Part shown: piece by piece, positions 33,301 to 42,808 of the stretch
Layout of the letters: the number at the start of each line of letters is the position of its first letter
How positions within the stretch are numbered: the stretch's first letter is position 1
Source: an uncultured Myxococcales bacterium
GTDB taxonomy: Bacteria; Myxococcota_A; UBA9042
DNA: 64,000 nucleotides
Assembly: GCA_903919145.1 (NCBI GenBank)
Contig: CAIXGW010000010.1
Span: 24,788 to 88,787 of the forward strand
Reading direction: 5' to 3'
Made by a program: the position numbers and the translations under genes
Notes under the pieces: generated by a model
The model's input: the letters and a program-made list of their open reading frames with translations, nothing else
Databases searched by the model: none
What the model was told of the DNA's origin: nothing

Positions 33301-36300
33301 GCTTTGGCTAGAGATCGCCCGCGCAGCAGCCGCCAGAGAGATCGACTGGCCCCTGGTGCTGCGGACCTTGGACCAGCGCGCCCAGAGCGACGTAGAAGCC
33401 TTGGAGCTGCGCGAGCGCGCCCACAGCGAGCTGGGCCAGTGGAGCGCCGCCATTGACGTGGCCGAAGCTCGCGCCGAGCTGCTGACGGGCGGAGCCCGCC
33501 TGGAGTGCCTGCGCCGCGCCGCGGTGCTGTGCGACACCGCCGGCAACGACCCGGTCCGAGCAGAAAGGCTGTACCGCGCCGTAGTCGCCCACAACCCCGA
33601 CGACCGCGAGGCCTGGGCCGGCCTGCTGGCTGCCGTGCGCGCCTGCGGCACTGACGAGGGCGTGGCCGGCGTGCTCGACAACATGGTCGGCCAGGCCCCG
33701 CTAGCCCGCGACTCGATGGCCATCGCCCTGGTCGAGCTGGCCTCTCTGCGCGCCAACGCCGACGCCGCCGATCCCCTGGCGACCGCCTGGCCCACGCTGC
33801 AAGCGCTTGCAGAGACGCCTGAGCTCTCAGAGGCGGAAGAGACCCTGCTACAGATCGCCCAGGCTCAGCTAGAAGTGGCTGATCGGGCAGTGCTAGTGGC
33901 TGAGCGCCTGCTACCGGTGTGGCTGCACCACCAGCGCCATGCAGAGGCACTGCAGTGCCAGGAAGTGCTGGCCCGCGGGGCACCGCGGGGTTCCGCTGCC
34001 CGCCGCGACAGCCTGCTGGCCGTGGCCCAGGCTGTGGCCGAGACCGACCCAGCGAAGTCGTTTGACCTGATGACGCTGGCCGTAGAAGAGGCGCAGGATC
34101 AGCCAGCCCTCCTCGACCAGTGGCTGGAGCACGCCGCCTCGGCCGGCAAGCAAACCGAAGCACTGCTGAACCTGTATCAGTGGACCTTGGAGCCAGCTGC
34201 AGCAGGAGCCCTCTCTGCAGACCTCTTGCAGCGCCTGACTCAGCTAGCTCTGAAGCTGCAGGATCACTCTACAGTTATGCAAGCGCTGGCCGCTTGGCAG
34301 GCAGCCGCGCCGGCCCAAGCCGCGCCGTGGCAACAGCAACTGGACTGGGCGACCGAGCGCGGCGACGCGGCGGCCATGACCGCAGCGCTGCGCCAGCTGG
34401 CCGCTATAGGCAGCGACGACGACCGAGCCGCTGCTTGGCTGCGGCTGGCTTCTTGCGTCCAAGACACACAGATCGCCGGGATCCTGGCTGAAGCCGTGCA
34501 GGCCATGCCGCAGCGCCCCGAGCTGTGGAGCGCCACGCTGGCCACGCTGCGCGACCAGGGCGACGCCGAAGCTCTGGCCAGCACTCTCAGCCAGGCCATG
34601 GCGGCCCAGGCGGTCAGCGCCGGCGATACCCCGGCCGCCGAGCGCGAGCTGGCCGAAACCCTGAGCCGATGCGGCCCCGAGCGGCTGATGGACGCCGCCC
34701 GCGCCTGGCTGGCCGTCATGGAGCGAGACCCCGGCGATGACGACGGCTTTGCCGCTGCCCTGGCGGCGGTGCTGGCAGCGACGCGCGGCTCGACCGTGGC
34801 CGAGGCAGCGCTGCCGTTGCTTGAACAGCTTGAAATGGTGGCAGATGCCCGCGGCGACACCGCGGCAAGCATTGAGCTGCTGCAGGTCCACCTGGGCAAG
34901 CTCACCGACCCCGCCAGCCAGCTCAAGGGGCTGCAGCACCTGCTGCGCCTGACGGAAGATGGCTTGGGCGATGCAGGCGCCGCCTTGGTCTACGCGCTGC
35001 AAATCTTGAAATTCGACGGCAGCAACACCCAAGCCCTGGATCACGCCTTGCACCTGACCAGGACCGCAGCCTGCAACCAGACCGGCGCCGATGCGGCCGC
35101 CGAGCTTTGGAGCCAAGCCGCCGGTGAACAGGCTGAGCCTTCGACCCGCCTGGCTTGGCGGCGCGCAGCAACGCTGGCGGTCCAGCACCACGCCTCGGCC
35201 ACAGCCCTGCGGACGCTGCTGCAGGGCATCCTGGGCGATGCCCCTGGAGACTCGGCCACCCTAGAGCACCTGGGCCGCTTGGCCGAGCAAGACGGCGACG
35301 TCCACGCGCGGCTGGCTCTGCTGGCACTGCGCATCGACGCAGCCGCGACCGCCACCGGCAAGCCCGCGGGCCAGCCCGAGCCCGAATTGGCCCAGCTGTA
35401 CCTAGAGCAAGGCCAGCTGGCAGAGAGCGCCAATGAGTGGCTCCAAGCCGTGGCCAGCTATGAAAACGCCAGCCAACTGGGCGATGACGAGCTCAAGATC
35501 ACCGCCGATCTGCAGCTGGTGGAAGCTGCTGAACGCGCCCAGGTCCCGCTGCGGGCAGCGCCGGCCCTGCAGCGCCTGCGCGATGGCGAAACCGACGAGG
35601 CCGCGCGGGCTCTGCTGACCCTGCGCCTGGCCAATGCCTGGCGAGACGGCGGCAACAGCGCTGCCGCGCTGGCAGCTTTGCAGCTGGGCTACCAAGAGCA
35701 GCCGCACTCTGAGGCGCTGTTCGGCGCCCTGGAGACCGAGCTGCGCGACCAGGACCCGGACGCCAACAGCGCCCCCAGAGAGTTGCTGTTGGCCCACCTG
35801 GCGGGCGGCTGGCAGCGAGTCCAGTGGCAAGATCCGGCCGACGCCCAGGAATTGGCCGCGCGCTGGCTGCAGGCCGTGCGGCAGTACGCGCCGTCGCCGC
35901 AGCAATGGCTTGAAGCGGCCGAGCGGCTGGCCAACGAGTCCGTCGCGCTGGCGGCGGCGTCGGCCCTTCTGGATGACATCGCCGGCAGCGACGCCGATCG
36001 GCCCCTGCTGTGCCGCGCCATGGAGCTGGCTGGCAAGATCCGCCGCGAAATTGGCGACACCGAAGGCGAGATCTCGGCCCACCTGCAGCGACTGGCCAAT
36101 CTGGAAAGCAGCGATGAGCGCCTCGAAGAGCGCCGCAAAATCGCAGCGCTTTTCGCAGAGACCCTGCAGGATCCCGCCGCCGCCTTCGGCCAGTGGCAGG
36201 CCGCCCTGGAAGAAGACGGCTGGCAGCCAGAGGATGCGCGGCAGCTGCTACAGAGCGGCGATACTTGCGAAAGCGGTGATGCGGCAGAAGATTTGCTGGC

Positions 36301-39300
36301 GCTTACCCTTGAAGTCGGCGCCGTGGATGAGCAGCGCGTCGAGCTGTGGTCTGTGCTGGCCGAGCGCGCCGCCGGGCGCCAGAACTATGCAAAGGCTCTA
36401 GAATTATTGGGCCACGCCCTGCGCCAACGCCCAGAGTACGAAGCAGCGGTTCAGCAATACCTGGCCATCCTGGACCAGTGGCCGGATGCGCCGGCCGGCA
36501 GCTGGGACGGGCTGCTGCAACACCGCCGCCAGCACGCCCCCGACCCAGCCCAGCGCGCCAATGCCGCGTTGAAGCTGGCCACCCGCCAAGTGGCCCAGAC
36601 AGGCTGCGACGACCAGGCCTTGGCGTTGCTGCAGGAAGCGCTGAGCGGCGCGGCAGAGCTGGCTCCGCAGGTCTTTGAAGTGCTTCAGCAAGCGCAGGTG
36701 GACTCTGCTTTGACGGCGCAGTCCGCGCAGCTGGCAGCGCCGACCCTGCTGGCCGCCGCCCTGTGGCTGGAGCAGCAAGCGCGCCGCGCCGAGCAATGGC
36801 CTGAGCTGGCCCGCTTGCTGCAGGTGCGCGCTGAGCAAAATCCTCAGGGCGACGCCGAGGCTGCCGCGGGTGCATGGCTTGAAGCTGCCGACGTTCTGGC
36901 AGGCCCGCTGGCCGACCTCCAGGCGGCGTCCGCCGTGTTGGACGCTGGACTCATCGCCCTGCCCGACCACGCCATGCTGCTGCAACAGCGCATCGGCTTG
37001 GCGCTGCAGGTCGGCGATCTGGCCAAGGCGGCCCAGGGTTGGGGCGCGCTGGCGCAGGCGACGCAGGGCGAACAGGCGGCTGACGCTTGGGTTCAACAGG
37101 GCCAGTTGCTGCGCGACATGGGGCAGCACGCCGCGGCCGCGCTGTCTTGCGAAATGGCTCTGCTGGCCGATCCCTCTAGCCTTGCGGCCCTGCAGCTGCG
37201 CGCCGACGTGCTCTATGCCCAGCTGCCCGGCGACGATCCGGCGGGGCTGCTGGAGCAGGCGCTGGTCACCGCCCAACAGCTTGATCAGCAAGATGATTGG
37301 TTTGACCGGGTGGTCGATCTGGTGAGCTCGGGAGGCGTCGAAGGCGATGCCGCCACCGCGGTGGTAGCCCTGGGCGCTGACGTGGCCGCCACCATGGGAC
37401 AGGTCGATCGCGCCGCGGATCTGTGGGATCTGCTGTGGGATCAGCGCCCAGAAGACGGCGATGCCCGCGACGCCGTGTTGGCCCTGCGCCGCGATGCCAA
37501 AGACCCAGTGCGGTTGGCCGCAGCCCTGGACCGCGCCCTGATGTTTGCCGACAAGGACAACACCGCCGAGTGGAAGCTTGAATTGGCGCGGCTCAAGCTC
37601 AACAACCTGGGCCGGCCGCGCGAAGCGCTGCGGCTGGTCCTGGATGTCTTGGAGCAGCAAGCAGAACATCAGGACGCAGCCGAGCTGGCAGAGCAGCTGA
37701 CCCAAAACCCGGTGTGCGGAGATGAGGCTCTGGCTGCGCTAGAGACGCTGTACCGCGCGGCCCAGCAGTGGGACGGCTTGGCCGGAGTGCTGCGCCGCCG
37801 CGTCGAGCGAACGCACAGCCCAGCCACCCGCGCTGAGCTGGCGCAGGCCCTGGCCGAAGTGCAGATGCGCAGCGCCCACCACTCTGCAGAGGCCTTTGAC
37901 AGCCTGTGGATGGCGCTGCAGGCCAATCCCCAGATCGGCACGCTGTTGGCGATGGAGGCCGCTGCCAAGACCTCCAGCCACCAGATGACCCTGGCCGCCG
38001 CCTACCCGCTGGTGCTCTCTGGCCCGGTGCGCGGCGCCGAGAGGGCGGCCATCCTTTTGCGCTATGCCCAGCTCTGCCTTGAGCTAGGCCAGCAAGACAT
38101 GGCCATCGACCAGCTGCGCGACGCCATCGTCGCCGACCCGCACGCGGCCGAAGCCTACGACATCTTGGACCGCTTGCTGGACGAACAGGGGCGTTTCGCC
38201 GAGCAATTGGCCATGCTGGTCGAGCGCGCCGAGTTCGAGACGGATCTTGACGCCCGCCGGGCCTGCCTGCACCGCATCGCCGGCCTGGGGCGGGCTCTGG
38301 GCAACGCTGCCGCCGCGGGCCAAGCCTACGCCACGCTAGCCGACCTGGATCCCCAGGACGCCGACACCGTGGCCGCCTGGATCGAGCTGCTGCGCGAGGC
38401 CGATGGCGGCGGACGCGACTCGGCCGATCGCCTGACCGATGGGCTGATTCGCCTGGCCGCGCTGACTGAGGATGCTAGCCAAAAAGCCGAGCTGTTCTGC
38501 GAAGCTGCCCGCGCTCAGTCTCGCTCTGGCGACCGCGATGGCCGCGCAGAAGACCTGTATCGCGCCGCCTTTGACGCCGACCCGCGCGGCGACGAAGCCT
38601 TTGTGTGGCTAGAGAAGTCGCTGCACAGCCAGCCGCGCCAGCTGTCGGGCATCTTGCAGCTGCGCGCCGACGCGTTGAACAGCGGCCCCACCAAGGTAGT
38701 CATCCTGCGCAAGCTGGCGGCGGCGTGTCGCGAGCTCGGCGATGGTCCGGGAGCGTGCGCTGCACTGCAGCAGGCCCTGGCCGAGGACCCCGCCAACGGC
38801 GCCGTGCTCGAAGAGTGGCTCAAGACTGCGGAAACCAGCCGAGTCTGGCCGTCGTGGTATGCCGCGGCTGAGCTGCGACTGGCCAAGGAGACCCGCCGCG
38901 ATGCGCGACTGCCGCTGGTGGTGCAGATGGCGCGGGTGGCAATCAGCGAGCTCGACGACACGGCCAAGGCCCAGGCCCACGCTACAGAATTGAGTTCCGC
39001 CGCCGCCAGCGATGCCGGTGCACGGCTGGTGCTGGCGCTGTTGCGAGCCCGCAGCGGCGACCCGGTGGAAGCTGCCACGGGCCTGGAGCAGGTGCTCAAA
39101 GAGACCGACGACCCGCGGATGTTGCTCAGCCTGCATCAGCAGCTGGCGGATCTGTACCTGGGCGCGGCCGACAATCCGGGCAAAGGCCTGCGCGAGCTGC
39201 AGCGCATCGTCGCCCTGGACCCAAAGCGCTGGGAAGTGCGGCGGCGGCTGTGCGACCTGTACCGCGCGCGTCAGTCTCTGGAGGCCCTGGCCGAGTGCCT

Positions 39301-39946
39301 GCGCCAGTGGTTGGCGGCGCTGCAGGACACCCAGGAGCGTGTCACCTTGGAGCTGGGCCGCGGCACCGAGATGGTGGCGCTGATGCTGGAGCTGGCAGAG
39401 GTGCTGGCCGCGCTGGGGCAGCCGCAAGAAGCCGCGCAGATTTTCAAGAAGGCGTGGAGCCTCAATGGTCACAGCGTAGAGCTGGACGAGGCACTGGCGC
39501 CGCTGCTGGAGACAACCGGCGAGGCCGATCTGGCGGCAGAGCTGCACGACTGGCTGGCCCAGCACCACATGGCCAACAAGACGTTGATGGCCCTTCACTT
39601 GAGTCGCGCTGCCCTGATTCACGAGCGCCGCGGCGACTTGATTGGCGCCCGCGAACGCTTCAAGCGCGCCCTGGAGTCGGCTCCTGGCGACGACGCCGCC
39701 TCTCTGGGCAGCGCAAGGGTGTGCCTGGCCTTGAACGAAGTGGACCGGGCGATGCGGCTGTTTGACGTGGTGGCCCATCGCCCGCCGCAAGAATGCAGCG
39801 CTGAGCTGCGCGCCGACGCCCACTACGGCATCGGCCAGTGCCGGTTGGCGCGGCTGCAGCGCGAACAAGCCCGCGCCGCCTTTGAGCAGGCCTTGGCGGT
39901 GTCGCCCGGCCACAAAGGCGCCCGCGACGCGCTGGCCAAGCTGTAG
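30365..39946 (+). CDS. giant tetratricopeptide-repeat protein (3193 residues)
   Basis: An uninterrupted 9.6-kb frame; AGAGG lies 6 bases before the ATG. No signal peptide or membrane segment is visible, so it is probably cytoplasmic. The whole length is helical repeats with TPR spacing: AERHYRRVRTLAPQDTEAL, AIESYQRVLTVQPDHEPAL, AERLYRAVVAHNPDDREAW, AIDQLRDAIVADPHAAEAY and, at the end, ARAAFEQALAVSPGHKGARD. The most canonical repeats sit in residues ~350-500, ~1050-1100 and 2500-3193; others are divergent. Composition is Ala/Leu/Glu/Gln/Arg-rich and poor in Lys and aromatics. TPR arrays are protein-interaction scaffolds; no catalytic domain is seen. Partners are unknown. No operon mate: argC follows 54 bases later on the same strand. 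Confidence 0.9.
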   Translation: MLAIPETAPLPSHGSVEELLHRLRAQPAGAAEVADSLLGLSAREPHPRLKSALLHYAALLVLPTDQDRSAILMREAFRLFPTAEVGAQLAQATAEDPAAQRLFRHGHLVDAVAALSSGPQERLQALTNAVRHHLALGHGAAALKRIAELVDLVKETHDTAISSADLQDWAEIAESQATARQESLVSQRMELAECSEADRPGALVAYAELLLAGDEPLSDAAAVLADALDSGAPPETVAPLWVEVARAMGNQAELTRALACSLTAGAALPTQVQHADELANIPSVDRAAPHAAQLALQALIEVLPDDPMLASRLRAVQALQSAEPEPSLEALRQATIRDRDRYGEANASLALAWLAQQRGDWANAERHYRRVRTLAPQDTEALDFFESYYRQNDDHKRLLVALSQRLSGAEGREAVRIGLEMAHLCEGPLASPERAIESYQRVLTVQPDHEPALAGLLSLYEGLGRHAAVRETLDRQASAWIAKSTINPQARQLAKQALLHLADLAGDPAKGGDKSTALAVCRRVLRVDAAEPQAVRVLADHYRDIGISVEQADVLRGASAAETDPGRRAALLAELGEVLAGPMGDPAGAAAAWSEALQLNPHRRDLVPALRRVAAATGDRAAVYHSLAAELRGLLGEEMAASGASLPAGADPGQLVEILLQAAELAPEFEPSAAQGLQWLSLACLAGPGQPAVIDAVASLLTQDPAKQIALLQSQLSAAPPAHGAALHAALLAPLAATGQWQDAQAHAQIALEANPEDAQARSVALSAAVALGDEDSLRHLCGTGEAGARQFVGAALAGAETAGGALRFHWWQMAAQVAERELGNHEQACEILAQALQTAVAEPDGVLSDGERLDLAMAARRAAKAAGLLGVERMALEALAAWAPAAEQGSVRLDLAELSWTAGDQDEGLSLARSVAEDALTEGRAASLARATRLTLTFAGQLPDAAACGATLAATADWLELAAGEPGLASELSAELPKLWLEIARAAAAREIDWPLVLRTLDQRAQSDVEALELRERAHSELGQWSAAIDVAEARAELLTGGARLECLRRAAVLCDTAGNDPVRAERLYRAVVAHNPDDREAWAGLLAAVRACGTDEGVAGVLDNMVGQAPLARDSMAIALVELASLRANADAADPLATAWPTLQALAETPELSEAEETLLQIAQAQLEVADRAVLVAERLLPVWLHHQRHAEALQCQEVLARGAPRGSAARRDSLLAVAQAVAETDPAKSFDLMTLAVEEAQDQPALLDQWLEHAASAGKQTEALLNLYQWTLEPAAAGALSADLLQRLTQLALKLQDHSTVMQALAAWQAAAPAQAAPWQQQLDWATERGDAAAMTAALRQLAAIGSDDDRAAAWLRLASCVQDTQIAGILAEAVQAMPQRPELWSATLATLRDQGDAEALASTLSQAMAAQAVSAGDTPAAERELAETLSRCGPERLMDAARAWLAVMERDPGDDDGFAAALAAVLAATRGSTVAEAALPLLEQLEMVADARGDTAASIELLQVHLGKLTDPASQLKGLQHLLRLTEDGLGDAGAALVYALQILKFDGSNTQALDHALHLTRTAACNQTGADAAAELWSQAAGEQAEPSTRLAWRRAATLAVQHHASATALRTLLQGILGDAPGDSATLEHLGRLAEQDGDVHARLALLALRIDAAATATGKPAGQPEPELAQLYLEQGQLAESANEWLQAVASYENASQLGDDELKITADLQLVEAAERAQVPLRAAPALQRLRDGETDEAARALLTLRLANAWRDGGNSAAALAALQLGYQEQPHSEALFGALETELRDQDPDANSAPRELLLAHLAGGWQRVQWQDPADAQELAARWLQAVRQYAPSPQQWLEAAERLANESVALAAASALLDDIAGSDADRPLLCRAMELAGKIRREIGDTEGEISAHLQRLANLESSDERLEERRKIAALFAETLQDPAAAFGQWQAALEEDGWQPEDARQLLQSGDTCESGDAAEDLLALTLEVGAVDEQRVELWSVLAERAAGRQNYAKALELLGHALRQRPEYEAAVQQYLAILDQWPDAPAGSWDGLLQHRRQHAPDPAQRANAALKLATRQVAQTGCDDQALALLQEALSGAAELAPQVFEVLQQAQVDSALTAQSAQLAAPTLLAAALWLEQQARRAEQWPELARLLQVRAEQNPQGDAEAAAGAWLEAADVLAGPLADLQAASAVLDAGLIALPDHAMLLQQRIGLALQVGDLAKAAQGWGALAQATQGEQAADAWVQQGQLLRDMGQHAAAALSCEMALLADPSSLAALQLRADVLYAQLPGDDPAGLLEQALVTAQQLDQQDDWFDRVVDLVSSGGVEGDAATAVVALGADVAATMGQVDRAADLWDLLWDQRPEDGDARDAVLALRRDAKDPVRLAAALDRALMFADKDNTAEWKLELARLKLNNLGRPREALRLVLDVLEQQAEHQDAAELAEQLTQNPVCGDEALAALETLYRAAQQWDGLAGVLRRRVERTHSPATRAELAQALAEVQMRSAHHSAEAFDSLWMALQANPQIGTLLAMEAAAKTSSHQMTLAAAYPLVLSGPVRGAERAAILLRYAQLCLELGQQDMAIDQLRDAIVADPHAAEAYDILDRLLDEQGRFAEQLAMLVERAEFETDLDARRACLHRIAGLGRALGNAAAAGQAYATLADLDPQDADTVAAWIELLREADGGGRDSADRLTDGLIRLAALTEDASQKAELFCEAARAQSRSGDRDGRAEDLYRAAFDADPRGDEAFVWLEKSLHSQPRQLSGILQLRADALNSGPTKVVILRKLAAACRELGDGPGACAALQQALAEDPANGAVLEEWLKTAETSRVWPSWYAAAELRLAKETRRDARLPLVVQMARVAISELDDTAKAQAHATELSSAAASDAGARLVLALLRARSGDPVEAATGLEQVLKETDDPRMLLSLHQQLADLYLGAADNPGKGLRELQRIVALDPKRWEVRRRLCDLYRARQSLEALAECLRQWLAALQDTQERVTLELGRGTEMVALMLELAEVLAALGQPQEAAQIFKKAWSLNGHSVELDEALAPLLETTGEADLAAELHDWLAQHHMANKTLMALHLSRAALIHERRGDLIGARERFKRALESAPGDDAASLGSARVCLALNEVDRAMRLFDVVAHRPPQECSAELRADAHYGIGQCRLARLQREQARAAFEQALAVSPGHKGARDALAKL

Positions 39947-40000
39947 CGCCGGCTTGTTGGAAACGCCGCGGGTCCTACCGCGTGCTGGGAGCGTATTGAC

Positions 40001-41074
40001 ATGTCTACCAATCGCCAACTCCCTCGCCCCTGCCGCGTTGCGGTGGTGGGCGCCACTGGCTACGGCGGCGCTGAATTGCTCCGCCACCTGCTGGTCCACC
40101 CGCATGTGCAGGTCACCAGGCTCGTCGCCAAAGACAACATTGGTAAGAAGCTGGGCCAGGTGCACTTGTCGCTGGCCGATCTGACCGAGCTGCGCATCGA
40201 GGATCTCAGCCCCGCCCAGGTCGCCGCCGATGCCGACCTGGTCTGCGTGGGCCTGCCCCACAAGGTCTCGGCCGCCATCGTTGCCGAGTTTGTCGATCTG
40301 GGCTGCGCCGTCATCGACTTGTCTGGCGACTACCGCCTGCTAGACAAGGACCTGTATGCCAAGTTCTACGAGGCCGAGCACCCCTTTCCTGAGCGGCTGG
40401 GCAGCTTTGTCTACGGTCTGCCCGAGCTGAACCGCTCTGCCATTGCCAGCAGTCGCTCGGTGGCATCGCCCGGCTGCTTTGCCACGGCCATTACCCTGGC
40501 GCTGCTGCCGTTTGCCAAGGCCGGCTGGCTGCAAGGCCGTGTCCAGGTGACGGCGATGACTGGTTCGTCGGGCTCTGGGGCCAATCCAGCCATTGGCACC
40601 CACCACCCGCTGCGTGCGCAAAACCTCAAGGCCTACAAGCCGCTGGGCCACCAGCACGTGCCAGAGATCGAGCAAACGCTGGCCCAGGCCGGGGCTCCGC
40701 AGCTGCAGCTGGAGTTTGTACCGGTGTCGGCGCCGCTGGTGCGCGGCATCTTGACCACCTGCTACTTCGAAGTCGATGCGGCGGTCGATCCGGCTGCGCT
40801 CAAGGCCGCGCTCAAGCAGACCTATGCCGGCGAGCGCCTGGTGCGCGTGCTTGGCGACCGCCTGCCAGAAGTCAACGCGGTGGCCGGAAGCATGTATGCC
40901 GAGGTCAGCGTCACCGTGGGCGACCGGGTGGTCGGCGGCAAGCGCACCGTTGTCGCCCATTCTGCCATCGACAATCTGGTCAAAGGCGGGGCCGGCCAAG
41001 CGATCCACTCGCTCAACCTGATGTTGGGCTGCGATGAGTACACCGGGCTGCTGGCCCCTTCGCAGTGGCCGTAG
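40001..41074 (+). CDS. argC: N-acetyl-gamma-glutamyl-phosphate reductase
   Basis: 357 residues. NADPH-dependent third step of arginine synthesis. N-terminal VAVVGATGYGGAELLRHLLVHP (Rossmann), DLSGDYRLLD, and the catalytic Cys in VASPGCFATAITLAL (~158), followed by TGSSGSGANP and the HQHVPEIEQTLAQ segment characteristic of ArgC. GGGAG precedes the ATG by 9 bases. argB follows after 12 bases. The LysY homologue of the AAA lysine pathway is similar, but the HxHxPEIEQ context and the adjacent ArgB and downstream ArgG favour arginine synthesis. Confidence 0.92.
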   Translation: MSTNRQLPRPCRVAVVGATGYGGAELLRHLLVHPHVQVTRLVAKDNIGKKLGQVHLSLADLTELRIEDLSPAQVAADADLVCVGLPHKVSAAIVAEFVDLGCAVIDLSGDYRLLDKDLYAKFYEAEHPFPERLGSFVYGLPELNRSAIASSRSVASPGCFATAITLALLPFAKAGWLQGRVQVTAMTGSSGSGANPAIGTHHPLRAQNLKAYKPLGHQHVPEIEQTLAQAGAPQLQLEFVPVSAPLVRGILTTCYFEVDAAVDPAALKAALKQTYAGERLVRVLGDRLPEVNAVAGSMYAEVSVTVGDRVVGGKRTVVAHSAIDNLVKGGAGQAIHSLNLMLGCDEYTGLLAPSQWP

Positions 41075-41086
41075 CGGAGGTGCGTC

Positions 41087-41929
41087 ATGGCTGAGTTCGC
41101 CAGGCAGCGCCGGGTGTTGGTCAAAGTAGGCGGCGAGACATGCAAGGACCCTGCTGACCGGCAGCGCTTGGCCCGCGACCTGCAGCAGGTGGTGGCCAGC
41201 GGCGCCCAGCTGTGCGTGGTTCACGGCGCCGGGCCGCAGATCACCGAGCTGGGCAAGCAGCTGGGCCTTGCCTCGGTTTTTCGCGGCGGGCGGCGGGTGA
41301 CCGACGCGCCCATGCTGCAAGCTGCCGCCATGGCCATGACCGGTCAGGTCGGCGCCGAGCTGCTGGCGGCCTGCCTGGCCCAGGGGGTGGCGGCGGTGTC
41401 GACTCCGGCAGCCTCAGCCGGCTTGGTGGTGGGCAAGAAGCGGCCGCCCAAGCCCGTGCCCGGTGAAGAGGAGCTGGTCGACTTTGGCCTGGTCGCCGAT
41501 GTGGCCGAGGTCCGGCCGCAGCTGCTGGAAGCGCTGTGGGGAGCCGGGCTGGTGCCGCTGCTGTCTTCTTTGGTGTGCGATCAGGCCGGCCAGCTGCTCA
41601 ACCTCAATGCCGATACCCTGGTGACGGCGCTGGTGCAGGCGCTGCATGTGGACGATGTGATTTTGGTGACCGGTGTGCCCGGCGTCTACCGCGATCTGGC
41701 CGATCCGGCGACTCACCTTCCCGATCTCAGCGCAGACGAGCTGCCCGGGCTGATTTCCAGCGGCGCAGTACAAGGCGGCATGGTGGCAAAGCTTGAAGAA
41801 GTGGGGGCGATCTTGAAGAAAGGCGCCCAGCGGGTGGCCCTGGTGGGCTACCAGCAAGAGCAGGCTATCGCCTTGGCGCTGAGTGGCGGCCCCGGGATCC
41901 GCACTGTGGTGCGGCGGAGTCCAGCGTGA
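41087..41929 (+). CDS. argB: acetylglutamate kinase
   Basis: 280 residues. Phosphorylates N-acetylglutamate, the step before ArgC. Amino-acid-kinase features: LVKVGGETC (KxGG, phosphate-binding Lys), VVHGAGPQITELGKQLG (substrate loop), NLNADTLVTALVQALHVDDVILVTGVPGVY (Asp and ATP-site), and VQGGMVAKLEE (Lys/Met region). Oddity: the substrate loop reads VHGAGP where most ArgB proteins read VHGGGP. GGAGG lies 7 bases before the ATG. The last base quartet GTGA overlaps the start of the next gene. Confidence 0.9.
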   Translation: MAEFARQRRVLVKVGGETCKDPADRQRLARDLQQVVASGAQLCVVHGAGPQITELGKQLGLASVFRGGRRVTDAPMLQAAAMAMTGQVGAELLAACLAQGVAAVSTPAASAGLVVGKKRPPKPVPGEEELVDFGLVADVAEVRPQLLEALWGAGLVPLLSSLVCDQAGQLLNLNADTLVTALVQALHVDDVILVTGVPGVYRDLADPATHLPDLSADELPGLISSGAVQGGMVAKLEEVGAILKKGAQRVALVGYQQEQAIALALSGGPGIRTVVRRSPA

Positions 41930-42591
41930 AGGCGCGCTCGGGCCGGCTGGCGCCCGTCCGCAACCGCTGGCTGTGGTTGGCGCCATGGGTACTGGTCGCC
42001 GGCCTTGGCAGCGGCTGGGCGGCGCCGGCCATGGCGCACAACGTCGATGGCAAGCTTGGCGTCGGCTTTGAAGAAACCTTGACGGCCATTGGCTCGCGCC
42101 AGTGGTTCAGCTCGCAAGGCGCCAGCGCCAGCCTGACCAGCCGGCCCGTGCCGGACATCCCCGCCTCGGGTCTGGCCGTCCGCCGCTACTTCGGCAACCT
42201 GGGCGTAGAGGGAATCGTAGGCTTTGTCAGCCACTTGCCAAGCGATCTGCCCGCAGAGCTGGCGACCTTCCTCAGCGTTGGCGCGCTGTACAACGTGGTC
42301 AGGGCGCCCTCGGTCAATTTGGCGATTGGCGTGCGGTTGATGGGATCGGTGGCGCGCAGCAACGACGGCGGGGTCGCCGGACCGTGGCGCTTTGGCATGG
42401 CCGCAGAAATCCCCATTCGTATTGAGTACTTCTTTAGCCCCAACTTTGCCGTCGCCGGAGCCGTTGGCCCCACGCTGGCGGTCAATTCCAGCGGCCGCAA
42501 CCCGCTGACCGGCAACAGCGGCTCGCTGGACCTGGCCCTGACCCACGGTGAATTCAGCGGCGGCATAGGCTTTAGCTACTACTTTGATTGA
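41926..42591 (+). CDS. outer-membrane beta-barrel protein, hypothetical
   Basis: 221 residues. It starts at GTG 41926 inside the argB stop (GTGA overlap), so translation is probably coupled. A long N-region (KARSGRLAPVRNR) leads into a hydrophobic stretch ending APAMA, a signal peptide. The mature part alternates polar and hydrophobic residues, with LAVRRYFGNLGVEGIVGF, VNLAIGVRLMGSV, IRIEYFFSPNFAVAGAVGP and a terminal FSGGIGFSYYFD, typical of small barrels. No family recognised. Its place behind argB has no obvious metabolic reason. Confidence 0.72.
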   Translation: MKARSGRLAPVRNRWLWLAPWVLVAGLGSGWAAPAMAHNVDGKLGVGFEETLTAIGSRQWFSSQGASASLTSRPVPDIPASGLAVRRYFGNLGVEGIVGFVSHLPSDLPAELATFLSVGALYNVVRAPSVNLAIGVRLMGSVARSNDGGVAGPWRFGMAAEIPIRIEYFFSPNFAVAGAVGPTLAVNSSGRNPLTGNSGSLDLALTHGEFSGGIGFSYYFD

Positions 42592-42808
42592 CCACAACTA
42601 ATCAGATATTGGCGGTCGGCCGCCCGTAGCCCGCCGGGGGGATGGCCCTGCTCTCGGCACAGGTTGGGCGGCGAAGCCCTAGAAGACTGCGGCGCCGATC
42701 GGAGGTTTTCCCCGCGGCCCGAGCGGCTGGCCGCTTGACCGCCCGGCCTGTTGCCGAGCATATTCCCCGCCTCGCCTGACCCCTGACCGCAGGCTGTGGA
42801 GCATCCCC

